DNA of 64,000 nt from Thalassobaculum sp. OXR-137 (lineage in GTDB: Bacteria > Pseudomonadota > Alphaproteobacteria > Thalassobaculales > Thalassobaculaceae). Location of the stretch: NCBI RefSeq assembly GCF_034377285.1, contig NZ_CP139715.1, positions 2,836,001-2,900,000 of the forward strand, given 5' to 3'. This document shows, piece by piece, positions 42,513 through 51,287 of the stretch. Both the position numbers and the translations under genes were made by a program. The notes under the pieces are model-generated. The model had not been told where the DNA came from, ran no database searches, and saw only the letters and a list, made by a program, of their open reading frames with translations. How positions within the stretch are numbered: position 1 is the stretch's first letter; the number at the start of each line of letters is the position of its first letter.

Positions 42513-43604
42513 TCACCCGATCGGCCCGACCTGGGCTTCGTGGCGCATCAGGTGGTCGAGCAGGACGCAGGCCATCATCGCCTCGCCAACCGGCACCGCG
42601 CGGATGCCGACGCAGGGGTCGTGACGGCCCTTGGTCACCACCTCCACTTCCTTGCCGAAGCGGTCGATGGAGGCGCGGGGGCTCAGGATGGAGGAGGTCG
42701 GCTTCACCACGAAGCGCACCACCACGTCCTGGCCGCTGGAGATGCCGCCCAGGATGCCGCCGGCATGGTTGGAGGTGAAGACCGGCTTGCCGTCCTGCAT
42801 CCGCATTTCGTCGGACGCCTCGTGTCCCGGGATCGACGCGGCGGCGAAGCCGTCGCCTATTTCCACGCCCTTGACCGCGTTGATGCTCATCATCGCCGCC
42901 GCCAGGTCGGTGTCGAGCTTGCCGTAGACCGGTTCGCCCAGGCCGGCCGGAATGCCGGTGGCCACGGTCTCGATCACGGCACCGGCGGAGGATCCGGCCT
43001 TGCGCACGCCGTCGAGGAACGTCTCCCACTCGCCGGCGGCGACCGGGTCGGGGCAGAACAGAGGGTTGTTGTTCACCTCGGCCCAGTCCCAGCGCGACCG
43101 GTCGATGCCATGCGGGCCGATCTGCACCAGGGCGCCGCGCACGGAAAAGGCATTGCCCAGCCGGCGGGCCAGGATCTTCTTGGCGACCGCACCGGCGGCC
43201 ACCCGCATGGCGGTCTCGCGCGCCGAGGAGCGCCCGCCGCCGCGATAGTCGCGGATGCCGTACTTGGCGTCGTAGGTGTAGTCGGCGTGGCCTGGCCGAT
43301 ACCGGTCCTTGATCTCGCCGTAATCCTTGGAGCGCTGGTCCTGGTTGTGGATCACCAGCGACAGCGGCGTGCCGGTGGTCTGGCCCTCGAACACGCCGGA
43401 CAGGATCTCCACCTCGTCCGGCTCGCGGCGCTGGGTGGTGTGGCGCGACTGGCCGGGCTTGCGGCGGTCCAGGTCGTGTTGGATGTCAGCCTCGGTCAGC
43501 GGGATGCGCGGCGGCACCCCGTCGATCACGCAGCCGATCGCGGGCCCGTGGCTCTCGCCCCAGGTGGTGACCCGGAAGATCTGGCCGAAACTATTGCTGG
43601 CCAT
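42513..43604 (-). CDS. aroC: Chorismate synthase
   Basis: A 363-residue chorismate synthase, which eliminates phosphate from EPSP to form chorismate with reduced FMN as cofactor. Signatures are [17 protein letters not shown] near the start, [26 protein letters not shown] and the C-terminal [17 protein letters not shown]. The length is standard. It starts 21 bases after the fabI stop and both are on the same strand, so they form an operon fabI-aroC. Confidence 0.96.
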   Translation of the reverse strand: MASNSFGQIFRVTTWGESHGPAIGCVIDGVPPRIPLTEADIQHDLDRRKPGQSRHTTQRREPDEVEILSGVFEGQTTGTPLSLVIHNQDQRSKDYGEIKDRYRPGHADYTYDAKYGIRDYRGGGRSSARETAMRVAAGAVAKKILARRLGNAFSVRGALVQIGPHGIDRSRWDWAEVNNNPLFCPDPVAAGEWETFLDGVRKAGSSAGAVIETVATGIPAGLGEPVYGKLDTDLAAAMMSINAVKGVEIGDGFAAASIPGHEASDEMRMQDGKPVFTSNHAGGILGGISSGQDVVVRFVVKPTSSILSPRASIDRFGKEVEVVTKGRHDPCVGIRAVPVGEAMMACVLLDHLMRHEAQVGPIG

Positions 43605-43625
43605 GGTCTATGCCCCCGATCCCGG

Positions 43626-44438
43626 TCAGACGACGGAGATGTCGGGCGCGTCCACCGCCTTCATGCCGACGATGTTGTAGCCGCAATCCACGTGGTGCAC
43701 CTCGCCGGTCACGCCGGTCGACAGGTCGGACAGCAGGTAGACGCCGGCGCCGCCGACATCCTCCAGCGTCACGTTGCGGCGCAGCGGCGAGTTGTACTGG
43801 TTCCACTTCAGGATATAGCGGAAATCGCCGATGCCCGAGGCGGCCAGCGTCTTCATCGGCCCGGCGGACAGGCCGTTCACCCGCACGCCCTGATCGCCCA
43901 TGTCGACGGCGAGGTAGCGGATGCTGGCCTCCAGCGCCGCCTTGGCCACGCCCATGACGTTGTAGTGCGGCATCACCCGCTCGGCGCCGTAGTAGGTCAG
44001 GGTCAGCAGGCTGCCGCCCGCCTTCATCAGCGGCGCGGCGCGCTTGGCGACCGAGGTGAACGAGTAGCAGGAGATATCCATCGTGCGCCGGAAATTGTCG
44101 CGCGAGGTGTCCAGGTACTTGCCCTTGAGCTCGTCCTTGTCGGAATACGCGATCGCGTGCACGAGAAAGTCCAGGCTGCCCCAGGTCTCGGAGATGCGGC
44201 TGAACACCCGGTCGACGCTGGCGTCGTCGTTGACGTCGCACGCCTCCACCAGGGTGCTGCCGACCTGATCGGCCAGCGGACGCACCCGCTTTTCCAACGC
44301 TTCGCCCATATAGGTGAAGGCAAGCTCGGCACCTTGGTCGGCGGCCGCCTTTGCAATGCCCCAGGCGATCGAACGGTCGTTGGCCACGCCCATGATCAGG
44401 CCGCGCTTGCCCGCCATAATGCGGGGATCTTTAGTCAT
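43626..44438 (-). CDS. fabI: Enoyl-[acyl-carrier-protein] reductase (NADH)
   Basis: A 270-residue FabI, which reduces the enoyl-ACP double bond in the last step of fatty acid elongation. The catalytic residues are Tyr149, Tyr159 and Lys166 (LTYYGAERVMPHYNVMGVAK), matching E. coli Tyr146, Tyr156 and Lys163. The cofactor motif GVANDRSIAWGIA is at residues 17-29. The start at 44438 (MTKDPRIMAG) has GAGGA 6 bases upstream; the longer frame has no support. It is the first gene of the operon with aroC. Confidence 0.95.
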   Translation of the reverse strand: MTKDPRIMAGKRGLIMGVANDRSIAWGIAKAAADQGAELAFTYMGEALEKRVRPLADQVGSTLVEACDVNDDASVDRVFSRISETWGSLDFLVHAIAYSDKDELKGKYLDTSRDNFRRTMDISCYSFTSVAKRAAPLMKAGGSLLTLTYYGAERVMPHYNVMGVAKAALEASIRYLAVDMGDQGVRVNGLSAGPMKTLAASGIGDFRYILKWNQYNSPLRRNVTLEDVGGAGVYLLSDLSTGVTGEVHHVDCGYNIVGMKAVDAPDISVV

Positions 44439-44542
44439 TAAGTCCTCGATATCGCCAATCAGCATGCGGTGACGCATCCTACACCAACGATCCTCACCCG
44501 CAAGCAAGCGCGCCGAGGCCGGTCTCGTGCTAGGATGACCCC

Positions 44543-45964
44543 ATGGAATCACCGGACAAGAAGACCTCCTCCAGCCGGATGGACTACTGGAAGGTCCACC
44601 GTGCCAAGCGAATCGCGATCGATATCGGCAACTACGTGTATTACGCGGTGCGCCGGTTCTACGCCGATCAGGGCGCCCAGTCCGCCGGGGCGCTGACCTA
44701 CACGTCGCTGCTGGCCCTGGTGCCGCTGCTGGCCATCGCCTTCGCCATCTTCTCGGCCTTCCCGGCCTTCGAGACGATCCAGGACCGGTTCGAGGCGATG
44801 CTGTTCGAGAACCTGGTGCCGGAAGTGGGCTACGAGGTCCGCAGGTACATCGCCGATTTCACCCAGAACACCACCAACCTGACCGCGGTCGGCGTGGTGG
44901 CGCTGGGCGTGTCGGCGGTGCTGTTGCTGGCGATGATCGAGGCGACGTTCAACCGGATCTGGCGGGTGCAGCGCAACCGGCCGCTCGTCTCCCGGCTGCT
45001 GATCTTCTGGACCATGCTGACCCTGGGGCCGCTGCTGCTCGCCGCCAGCTTCTCGATGACCTCGGACGCCTTCGTCGCCATCCAGCGCTTGGCCTGGCAC
45101 GGCGCCGACGTCGTGCCGATCGACCTGACGAGCAATCTCGGCATCTTTAAACGGCTGTTCGCGGCGCTGATCCAGACCGCCGCCTTCACGGTCATGTTCA
45201 TGCTGGTGCCGGCGCGCCATGTGCGGCTGCGCGACGCCCTGATCGGCGGCGCGGTGAGTGGGATCGCGCTGGAACTGCTGAAATGGGGCTTCCGCTGGTA
45301 CCTGACCTCGTTCCCGACCTACCAGACGATCTACGGCGCGGTGGCGGTGGTGCCGATCTTCCTGATCTGGCTCTACATGGCCTGGACCATCGTGCTGTTC
45401 GGCGCGGTCTTCGCCGCCTCGTTTCCGGAATGGTGGCGCTCGCGGGTGCCGGGGGTGACGGCGACCCTGTCGCCCGCCCTGCGGCTCGAGGCGGCGGTGG
45501 CGCTGATCGCGGTGATCTCGGCCAAGGCCCGGACCGGCGGGACGGTGGATTCCGAAACCCTCGCCGACGCCCTGCCGCTGGATGCGCGCGACGCGGTGAT
45601 CGAATCCCTGCGCGCGGCCGGCTATGTCGCCGCCACCGACGAGGACAATTACAGCCTGACCCGGGATCTCCGCCACGCGACGGTGGCGGATCTCGCCCGC
45701 GACCTGGGCGTCACCCTCGGCCTGGTGCGCGAGCGCGAGCAGAACAAGATGATGACCCGGGTGCTCGACGGCCGGCTCGGGCCGGTGCCGTCGCTGCTGC
45801 GCGATCTCGCCGATGCCGAAGACCGCCTGCTCAGCGTGCCGTTGTCGGAGGTCATCGACCAATCGATCCGCGAGCGGGCGCCCGAATGGAAGGCCAAGGG
45901 GGTGATCACCGTCCTGCCGGGTACTGAAGCGCCGCGCAATGGGGGAGCCGCCTCGGCGGAGTGA
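44543..45964 (+). CDS. YihY/BrkB family inner-membrane protein
   Basis: A 473-residue protein with about six membrane helices in the first 300 residues, typical of the YihY/virulence factor BrkB family (once called RNase BN). Conserved segments are SAGALTYTSLLALVPLLAIA, EATFNRIWRV and the last helix with LIWLYMAWTIVLFGAVF. The C-terminal 160 residues are cytosolic, helical, winged-helix-like and longer than in E. coli YihY. The function of the family is unknown; it is not an RNase. It is divergent from fabI. Confidence 0.9.
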   Translation: MESPDKKTSSSRMDYWKVHRAKRIAIDIGNYVYYAVRRFYADQGAQSAGALTYTSLLALVPLLAIAFAIFSAFPAFETIQDRFEAMLFENLVPEVGYEVRRYIADFTQNTTNLTAVGVVALGVSAVLLLAMIEATFNRIWRVQRNRPLVSRLLIFWTMLTLGPLLLAASFSMTSDAFVAIQRLAWHGADVVPIDLTSNLGIFKRLFAALIQTAAFTVMFMLVPARHVRLRDALIGGAVSGIALELLKWGFRWYLTSFPTYQTIYGAVAVVPIFLIWLYMAWTIVLFGAVFAASFPEWWRSRVPGVTATLSPALRLEAAVALIAVISAKARTGGTVDSETLADALPLDARDAVIESLRAAGYVAATDEDNYSLTRDLRHATVADLARDLGVTLGLVREREQNKMMTRVLDGRLGPVPSLLRDLADAEDRLLSVPLSEVIDQSIRERAPEWKAKGVITVLPGTEAPRNGGAASAE

Positions 45965-45988
45965 CCGTCAGGGCGTGACCGTCGGACC

Positions 45989-46972
45989 TCAGCCCAGCGA
46001 CTTGCGCGGGTTGTAGGCGTGGGTGGCACCCCACTTCTCGATGAACTGGATCAGGTCGCCGTCGGGATTGTCCGGCAGGACGATGCGCAGGGTGACGTAC
46101 TGGTCGCCGGGTTCGCCGTCGCCCTTGGCCGGTACCCCCTTGCCGCGCAGCCGCATCCGCTTGCCGCCGTTCGATCCCTTCGGGATCTTCAGCGACACCG
46201 AACCGTGCACCGTCGGCACCGTCACGCTGCCGCCCAGGATGGCCTCCTGCAGGGTGATCGGCAGGTCCAGCAGGATATCGTCGCCGTCGCGCGTGAAATG
46301 GGCGTGCGGCTCGACATTGAGTTCCAGATACGCGTCGCCGGCGGGCAGGGCCCCGCTGCCCGGCTTGCCCTGGCCCTTCAGCCGCAGCACGGTGCCGTCC
46401 TCGGTCGCCGGCGGGATCGTCAGGTTCACCACCTTACCGTCGCTCAGCGTCACCCGCTTCTTGATACCGGCCACGGCCTCGATGAACGGCACCTTCAGCC
46501 GGTAGCGCAGGTCCTGGGAGTTGCGCCGCGGCGCGCTGCGGCTGCCGGTGTCGCCGGGCGACGGGCCGCCCGCCGCACCGCCGCGTCCGGCGCGCCACTG
46601 CTTCAGGATCTCCTCGATCGGGTCGCCGTTGGCGTCGTCGAAGGTGTCGTCGAAATCGAAGGTGCTGCTGCGCCCTGAACTCCCGGCGCCGGGATGGCCG
46701 CTGCGCGCCTTCCAGCCCTTGGACCAGAAACTGCCGCGTCCCCGCCGCTCGCGGCCCTCGGGGTCGATCTCGCCGCGGTCGTATTTCTTGCGCTTGGTGG
46801 GATCGCCCAGGAGGTCGTAGGCGGAGCTGACTTCCTGGAACTTGCGGGCGACGGCTTCGTCGCCCTGGTTCAGGTCCGGATGGTATTTCTTCGCCAGCTT
46901 GCGATAGGCGGCCTTCACCTCGTCCTGGGTGGCCGTCTGGCTGACGCCCAGTACCTTATACGGATCGCTCAT
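45989..46972 (-). CDS. DnaJ-like chaperone (CbpA type)
   Basis: A 327-residue J-domain protein. The J domain (residues 1-70) has the HPD motif at 31-33. It is followed by a Gly/Arg/Ser-rich linker and a C-terminal substrate-binding domain with two beta-sandwiches (VPFIEAVAGIKKRVTLSDG and LPITLQEAILGGSVTVPT). The zinc-finger cysteines of DnaJ are missing, so it is of the CbpA (type II) kind. It would stimulate DnaK. The start codon is buried in a 13-bp hairpin (46968-46997), which may control translation. Confidence 0.92.
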   Translation of the reverse strand: MSDPYKVLGVSQTATQDEVKAAYRKLAKKYHPDLNQGDEAVARKFQEVSSAYDLLGDPTKRKKYDRGEIDPEGRERRGRGSFWSKGWKARSGHPGAGSSGRSSTFDFDDTFDDANGDPIEEILKQWRAGRGGAAGGPSPGDTGSRSAPRRNSQDLRYRLKVPFIEAVAGIKKRVTLSDGKVVNLTIPPATEDGTVLRLKGQGKPGSGALPAGDAYLELNVEPHAHFTRDGDDILLDLPITLQEAILGGSVTVPTVHGSVSLKIPKGSNGGKRMRLRGKGVPAKGDGEPGDQYVTLRIVLPDNPDGDLIQFIEKWGATHAYNPRKSLG

Positions 46973-46997
46973 CCGCCGGCTCCGGCCGGCGGATGAG
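46968..46997 (-). promoter_or_regulatory. Hairpin enclosing the DnaJ-like gene start codon
   Basis: A perfect 13-bp stem (46968-46980 with 46985-46997) has the 4-base loop CGGA as read in the mRNA. The ATG (46970-46972, read on the minus strand) is inside the 3' arm, and a GGAG sequence sits in the loop and just after it, about 8 bases before the ATG. The structure would block ribosome access if formed. This suits a translational control element, possibly a heat-sensing one, for a chaperone gene. The stem is very GC-rich, so a simple thermometer melting near 42 C is not obvious. Confidence 0.55.
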
Positions 46998-47132
46998 AGA
47001 GCGACTTGATAGGGAACGCGGCGGCTCGCCGTTCCATTGCAGTGGATACCTCATCGGGACACTGGAAGCGTGAGTGTCCGATCAGAGGTCGTCCCGGATC
47101 AAGACTTTGTAAAGAGGGTCGGAAGACCGTCC

Positions 47133-47606
47133 TCAGTTCATCACCTTCCAGGAGCCGTCCGGCTGGCGGCAGGCGGTGCCGAAGGCTTCTTCCGTGCGCC
47201 CGCCGACATTGATCGTCTGCGAGTACTCGCGGCAGTACTGACCGCTGTTGGTCTGGTAGGTGCGGGTCGGGGTGACCGTGCCGTAATTGCCCGAATCGGG
47301 GTTGCTCCAGGTCGAGCTGCTGCCGCTCGGCTGGTTCTCCAGGGTGTTCTGGGTGGTCGAGGCCAGCGCTGCCTTGTCGGCGCGATCCAGCGACTTGCCG
47401 ACCTCGCTGCCGAGCAGCGCGCCGAGCAGGGTGCCGGCGGCGACGGCGGCGAGCTGGCCCTTGCCCTGGCCGAACTGGGAACCGGCCACGGCGCCGCCGA
47501 GGCCGCCGAGGACGGCACCGCCGGTCTGCTTGGCGCCGGTATCCGCGCAGGCGGCGAGGCCGAGGCTGAGGGCGACGGCGGAGACGATAGCGGTCTTGCG
47601 GAACAT
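47133..47606 (-). CDS. Glycine-zipper outer-membrane lipoprotein
   Basis: A 157-residue lipoprotein of the 17-kDa surface antigen type. The signal peptide ends in a lipobox (LGLAAC, Cys21). A glycine-zipper segment (GGAVLGGLGGAVAGSQFGQG, continuing through AAGTLLGALLGSEVG) spans residues 28-70 and probably forms a membrane-associated helix. The C-terminal half is a beta-rich domain ending in QPDGSWKVMN, with two Cys (YCREYSQT, TACRQPD). It likely sits in the outer membrane. ATG at 47606 is preferred over GTG at 47624. Confidence 0.85.
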   Translation of the reverse strand: MFRKTAIVSAVALSLGLAACADTGAKQTGGAVLGGLGGAVAGSQFGQGKGQLAAVAAGTLLGALLGSEVGKSLDRADKAALASTTQNTLENQPSGSSSTWSNPDSGNYGTVTPTRTYQTNSGQYCREYSQTINVGGRTEEAFGTACRQPDGSWKVMN

Positions 47607-47882
47607 GATCTTCTTACCTTTCACATGAGCCCGGCCCGAGGGCGCGGACTTGATTCCCCTGAATACCCCATCCGCCGCCGGGGCAGGAGGCCCACCGGCA
47701 GCGGAGATCGCGAAACTCGCAGCTACGAACGTAACGGCCGCGATAATCCGTCGGTTCCCTCAACTGATTTTTGAACGGCAATATTCCACCGCGATGGAAA
47801 CGGTTTGGAGTATTCGGCGCTGGATATGGCGCCGGTCTCGCCATATTGAAAGCCCAGGCACCGGTACCGAGGGGATCCGACG

Positions 47883-48497
47883 ATGACTGACGACAAGGCC
47901 ATTTTCGAACCGCAGACGGACGATCCGTTCGAGCAGTTCCGGCTGTGGTTCGCCGACGCGGAGGCCAGCGAGGTCAACGACGCCAACGCGATGACCCTGG
48001 CGACCGCCGGGTCCGACGGGCGTCCCTCCGCCCGGATCGTGCTGATGAAGGACTACGACGAGTCCGGCGTCGTCTTCTACACCAACACCGAGAGCCAGAA
48101 GGGCCTGCAGCTCGCGGTGAACCCGTTCGCCGCCCTGCTGTTCCACTGGAAGTCCCTGCGCCGCCAGGTGCGGTTCGAAGGGGCCGTCACGCCGGTGACC
48201 GCGGCCGAGGCCGACGCCTATTACGACAGCCGTCCGCGCAACAGCCGGATCGGCGCCTGGGCCTCGCAGCAGTCGCGCCCGCTCGCCGACCGCGCGACCC
48301 TGATGCAGTCGGTGGAGCGTTTCAGCGGCGAGTATCCGGGCGAGTCCGTGCCCCGTCCGCCGTACTGGTCGGGCTACCGTCTCTCGCCGCTGCGCATCGA
48401 GTTCTGGCACGACGGGGCGTTCCGGCTGCACGACCGGTTCGTCTTCACCCGCCAGGCGGAAGGCCAGCCCTGGAGCCTTCAGCGCCTGTTCCCGTGA
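47883..48497 (+). CDS. pdxH: Pyridoxamine 5'-phosphate oxidase
   Basis: A 204-residue FMN-dependent oxidase that makes pyridoxal 5'-phosphate from the pyridoxine or pyridoxamine phosphate. Signatures are DGRPSARIVLMKDYDESGVVF (FMN binding), LLFHWKSLRRQVRFEG, SRIGAWASQQS and the C-terminal WSLQRLFP. GAGGGGAT 6 bases upstream supports the start. It is divergent from the glycine-zipper gene. Confidence 0.95.
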   Translation: MTDDKAIFEPQTDDPFEQFRLWFADAEASEVNDANAMTLATAGSDGRPSARIVLMKDYDESGVVFYTNTESQKGLQLAVNPFAALLFHWKSLRRQVRFEGAVTPVTAAEADAYYDSRPRNSRIGAWASQQSRPLADRATLMQSVERFSGEYPGESVPRPPYWSGYRLSPLRIEFWHDGAFRLHDRFVFTRQAEGQPWSLQRLFP

Positions 48498-48521
48498 CAC
48501 CCGAAACGGCGGTGCTGTCGG

Positions 48522-48535
48522 TTGATCTGCATCAA
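48522..48535. promoter_or_regulatory. FNR/FixK-type box upstream of universal stress protein
   Basis: TTGATCTGCATCAA is a perfect match to the TTGAT-N4-ATCAA consensus of the FNR/FixK/Anr regulators. Its centre is 87 bases upstream of the ATG at 48616, which would place a class II start point near 48570. It lies 25 bases beyond the pdxH stop. This predicts low-oxygen induction of the universal stress protein. Confidence 0.75.
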
Positions 48536-48615
48536 GGTTCGTTTGCATAGCCTGACCTAGCCTCCACATACGAGAGGGCGACCGCCCGATCGACTTCCGG
48601 CCATGGAGGCAAGAT

Positions 48616-49470
48616 ATGAAACGGATCTTCGTTCCGCTGCTTGGTGAACTCGGCGACCGCGCCGCCCTGGACGCGGCGGGAAAGCTGCTCGGATCGTCCG
48701 GCGGATTTGTCGATGCGCGCGTGCTGCGCCGGGATCCGCGCGACGTGCTGCCGATCGTCGGCGAGGGCTTCGGTGCGGCGATGATCGACGAGGTCATGAG
48801 CGCCGCCGAGAAGGGCTCCAAGGAACTGGCGGCCAAGGCGAAGAAGACCTTCGACGAGTGGGCGACCGCAGCCGGCGCCAATGTGGGCGCGGCACCGGGC
48901 GCGACCGGGCTGAGCGCCGCCTTCGGCGAGCTGGTCGGACCGGTGCCGGGCGTCGAAGTCGCCGCCGAGCGGGTGAGCGACGTGGTGGTCTGCGGCCGAG
49001 CGCCGCGGGACGTCAGCCCCGACCGCTCGGCCCTGCTGGAAGTGGCGGTGATGGAGGCCGGCCGGCCTGTGATCGTCGTCCCCGACGCGGAGCTGGAGAG
49101 CATCGCCACCGTGATCCTGGTGGCCTGGAACGGCTCGGCCGAGGCGGCGCGGGCGGTGTCCATGTCCATGCCGCTGCTGACCAGGGCCGACAAGGTCGTG
49201 GTCGTCACCGTCGATGACGGCGATGTGAGTGCCGATCCCGAGGCCCTGGCCGATACCCTGCGGGCGAACGGCGTGAAGGCCGAGGCGGTGAAGGCCGAGA
49301 TGGACAAGGCCGGCGTGGCCGCGACCCTGGAGGTCGAGGCCGGCAAACAGAAGGCCGACCTGATCCTGATCGGGGCATACAGCCACAGCCGGGTGCGGGA
49401 ATTCGTGATGGGCGGCGTGACCGACGACGCCTTGACCGACGGTTCGGTGCCCATGATGCTGGCCCGATAA
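48616..49470 (+). CDS. Universal stress protein (tandem UspA)
   Basis: A 284-residue protein of two UspA-like domains (about 1-140 and 150-284). The second half contains ADLILIGAYSHSRVREFVMG, the conserved UspA nucleotide-binding type signature, and a preceding VILVAWNGSAEAARAV. Tandem Usp proteins are often induced under oxygen limitation. The FNR-type box upstream agrees with that. AGGAGGCAAG-like GGAGGCAAG supports the start. It is followed 28 bases later by a small gene on the same strand. Confidence 0.88.
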   Translation: MKRIFVPLLGELGDRAALDAAGKLLGSSGGFVDARVLRRDPRDVLPIVGEGFGAAMIDEVMSAAEKGSKELAAKAKKTFDEWATAAGANVGAAPGATGLSAAFGELVGPVPGVEVAAERVSDVVVCGRAPRDVSPDRSALLEVAVMEAGRPVIVVPDAELESIATVILVAWNGSAEAARAVSMSMPLLTRADKVVVVTVDDGDVSADPEALADTLRANGVKAEAVKAEMDKAGVAATLEVEAGKQKADLILIGAYSHSRVREFVMGGVTDDALTDGSVPMMLAR

Positions 49471-49498
49471 CAACGAAAATTGTGGAGGAACGACCGGA

Positions 49499-49870
49499 AT
49501 GAGTGTGCGAACCATTCGCCTGGAATTGGCGCGCGGACCCGAGTTTCCAGAGGGCAGCGCCTCCCGTGGCTACGAGTTCAAGGCACCGCTAACGGCGGAC
49601 GGTTCGCTCGATCAGAAGGCCTGGTCGAAGGTGCGGGGCGACTGCACGTTCAGGCGGTTCTGGGACGGCGCGGCTGACGAGACCGGCCATCTGGTCCATG
49701 CCCGTGGCAACCGGTGGCTGTTCCACTACGACGGCGTGACCCATGAGGAGGACGAGGAGGACGACATGATCTTCAAGTTCGACCGTCACCACTTCGTCGA
49801 GGGCGAGTACGTCTCGATCACCGAGCACGACGGCGAGCAGCACACCTTCCGGGTGGTCAGCGTCCGCTGA
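49499..49870 (+). CDS. Small hypothetical protein after Usp
   Basis: A 123-residue soluble protein that is mostly beta-rich. It contains an acidic stretch (THEEDEEDDMIFKFDRHHF) and ends in THFTFRVVSV-like HTFRVVSVR. No motif is recognised. GGAGGAACG 6 bases upstream of the ATG supports the start. It lies 28 bases after the universal stress protein gene and is probably under the same FNR-type control. Confidence 0.72.
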   Translation: MSVRTIRLELARGPEFPEGSASRGYEFKAPLTADGSLDQKAWSKVRGDCTFRRFWDGAADETGHLVHARGNRWLFHYDGVTHEEDEEDDMIFKFDRHHFVEGEYVSITEHDGEQHTFRVVSVR

Positions 49871-49899
49871 CCCCCGCGGCGCCGCGGCGGCTGCGAGGT

Positions 49900-50397
49900 T
49901 CAGCCGCCGTCCGCCGACTCCCTGCGCCGCTCGGCGCGCCGCTCCATGAAACCGATGACGACCAGCACGATCACGCCGAGGATGGCGGTCATGCCGGCCA
50001 GATAGAGTTCGCCGACGCCGCAGGCCACGCCCAAAGCGCCGGTGAGCCACAGGCTGGCGCCGGTGGTGATGCCTTCCACCTCGCCCTTGTTGCGGATGAT
50101 GGCGCCGGCGCCGAGGAAGGCGATGCCGGTCACCACGGCCTCCAGCACACGGGTCGGGTCGATCCGCACATGGTCGTCCCAGGCACTGACGGAATCCACG
50201 AGTTCCAGCGCGATCAGCGCGAACGCCGCCGACGCGAGCGAGACCAGCATGTGGGAGCGCAGGCCGGCGGGCTTGCGGCGCAGCTCCCGGTCCACCCCGA
50301 TGACCATGCCCAGCAGCAGGGCGAGGCCCAGCCGTTCGGCGTACATGGCGGTGTCGCTGCCGGCGAGTTGGTCTAGGGTCGGCAAGAGATCCTGCAA
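49900..50397 (-). CDS. MgtC/SapB family membrane protein
   Basis: A 165-residue membrane protein of the MgtC family. Typical sequence is LGLALLLGMVIGVDRELRRKPAGLRSHMLVS, followed by GAGAIIRNKGEVEGITTGASLWL. About four to five membrane helices are present. MgtC relatives are linked to survival at low magnesium and to inhibition of the F-ATPase in some pathogens. The start at 50397 is an ATG with a weak upstream signal. It converges with the small gene at 49499. Confidence 0.92.
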   Translation of the reverse strand: MQDLLPTLDQLAGSDTAMYAERLGLALLLGMVIGVDRELRRKPAGLRSHMLVSLASAAFALIALELVDSVSAWDDHVRIDPTRVLEAVVTGIAFLGAGAIIRNKGEVEGITTGASLWLTGALGVACGVGELYLAGMTAILGVIVLVVIGFMERRAERRRESADGG

Positions 50398-50535
50398 GGG
50401 GTGTCCTTTCGCGGCGGGTGGCGCATCGTCGGGGAACGGCCCGCTCCCCGTCGCGGTTCCTGAACCCGTGCGAATTGGCTTTGCACCCCCTCTAGGGACG
50501 TGACGCCTTCCACCGTTGGGTCTAGGCTCCCGCCC

Positions 50536-51276
50536 ATGTCAGACGACTCAAAGCTCATGCTGCTCACCGGGGCGAGCCGGGGTATCGGCCACGCCACCGT
50601 CCAGATCTTCGTGCGCCGCGGTTGGCGGCTTCTCACCTGCTCGCGCGACGCGCCGCCGGCCGAGTGCCTGCGCGACCCCGACCGGGCCTGGCACATCTCC
50701 GCCGACCTGTCCGATCCCAAGAGCCTGGACGCCTTCATCGACGAGGCGAACGAGTGGCTGGGCGACCGGCCGCTGCACGCGCTGGTGAACAATGCCGGCT
50801 GGTCGCCGAAATCCTCGTTCAAGGAACGTCTCGGGGTTCTGAACGGCGATCTAGAGGCCTGGCACCGGGTGTTCGAGGTCAACTTCTTCGCGCCGCTGAA
50901 GCTGGCGCGCGGCTTCGCCGGCTCCCTGCACAAGGGAAAGGGGGCGATCGTCAACATCACCTCCATCGCCGGCCACGAGATCCATCCCTTCGCCGGATCG
51001 GCCTATTCCACCTCCAAGGCGGCCCTGTCGGCGCTGACCCGGGAGATGGCGAACGAGTTCGCCGAGTTGGGCGTGCGGGTGAACGCGGTGGCGCCGGGCG
51101 AGATCGAGACCGCCATGCTGTCGCCGGAAACCGAGGTGCTGATCCCGCGCATCCCGCTGCAGCGGCTGGGCCAGCCCAAGGACGTGGCCGGTGCCATCTA
51201 CTACCTGTGCAGCGACGACAGCGAGTATGTCTCCGGCACCGAGATCTTCGTGACCGGCGGCCAGCACATCCTCTGA
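50536..51276 (+). CDS. Short-chain dehydrogenase/reductase
   Basis: A 246-residue classical SDR. The NAD(P) motif TGASRGIG is at residues 11-18, NNAG at 85-88, the catalytic Ser is at about 142-143, and Tyr157-x3-Lys161 (AYSTSKAAL) completes the site. Length is standard. Substrate unknown; likely a ketone or alcohol. The start (MSDDSK) was chosen at 50536. It ends 11 bases before the glutamine amidotransferase gene, so both are likely co-transcribed. Confidence 0.92.
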   Translation: MSDDSKLMLLTGASRGIGHATVQIFVRRGWRLLTCSRDAPPAECLRDPDRAWHISADLSDPKSLDAFIDEANEWLGDRPLHALVNNAGWSPKSSFKERLGVLNGDLEAWHRVFEVNFFAPLKLARGFAGSLHKGKGAIVNITSIAGHEIHPFAGSAYSTSKAALSALTREMANEFAELGVRVNAVAPGEIETAMLSPETEVLIPRIPLQRLGQPKDVAGAIYYLCSDDSEYVSGTEIFVTGGQHIL

Positions 51277-51287
51277 GGAGAGCCGAG

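Noticed and set aside
40762-42624. A 620-codon open frame on the plus strand
   Set aside because: Antisense shadow of sppA, with no recognisable domain. The catalytic Lys and Ser of sppA are in the other strand.
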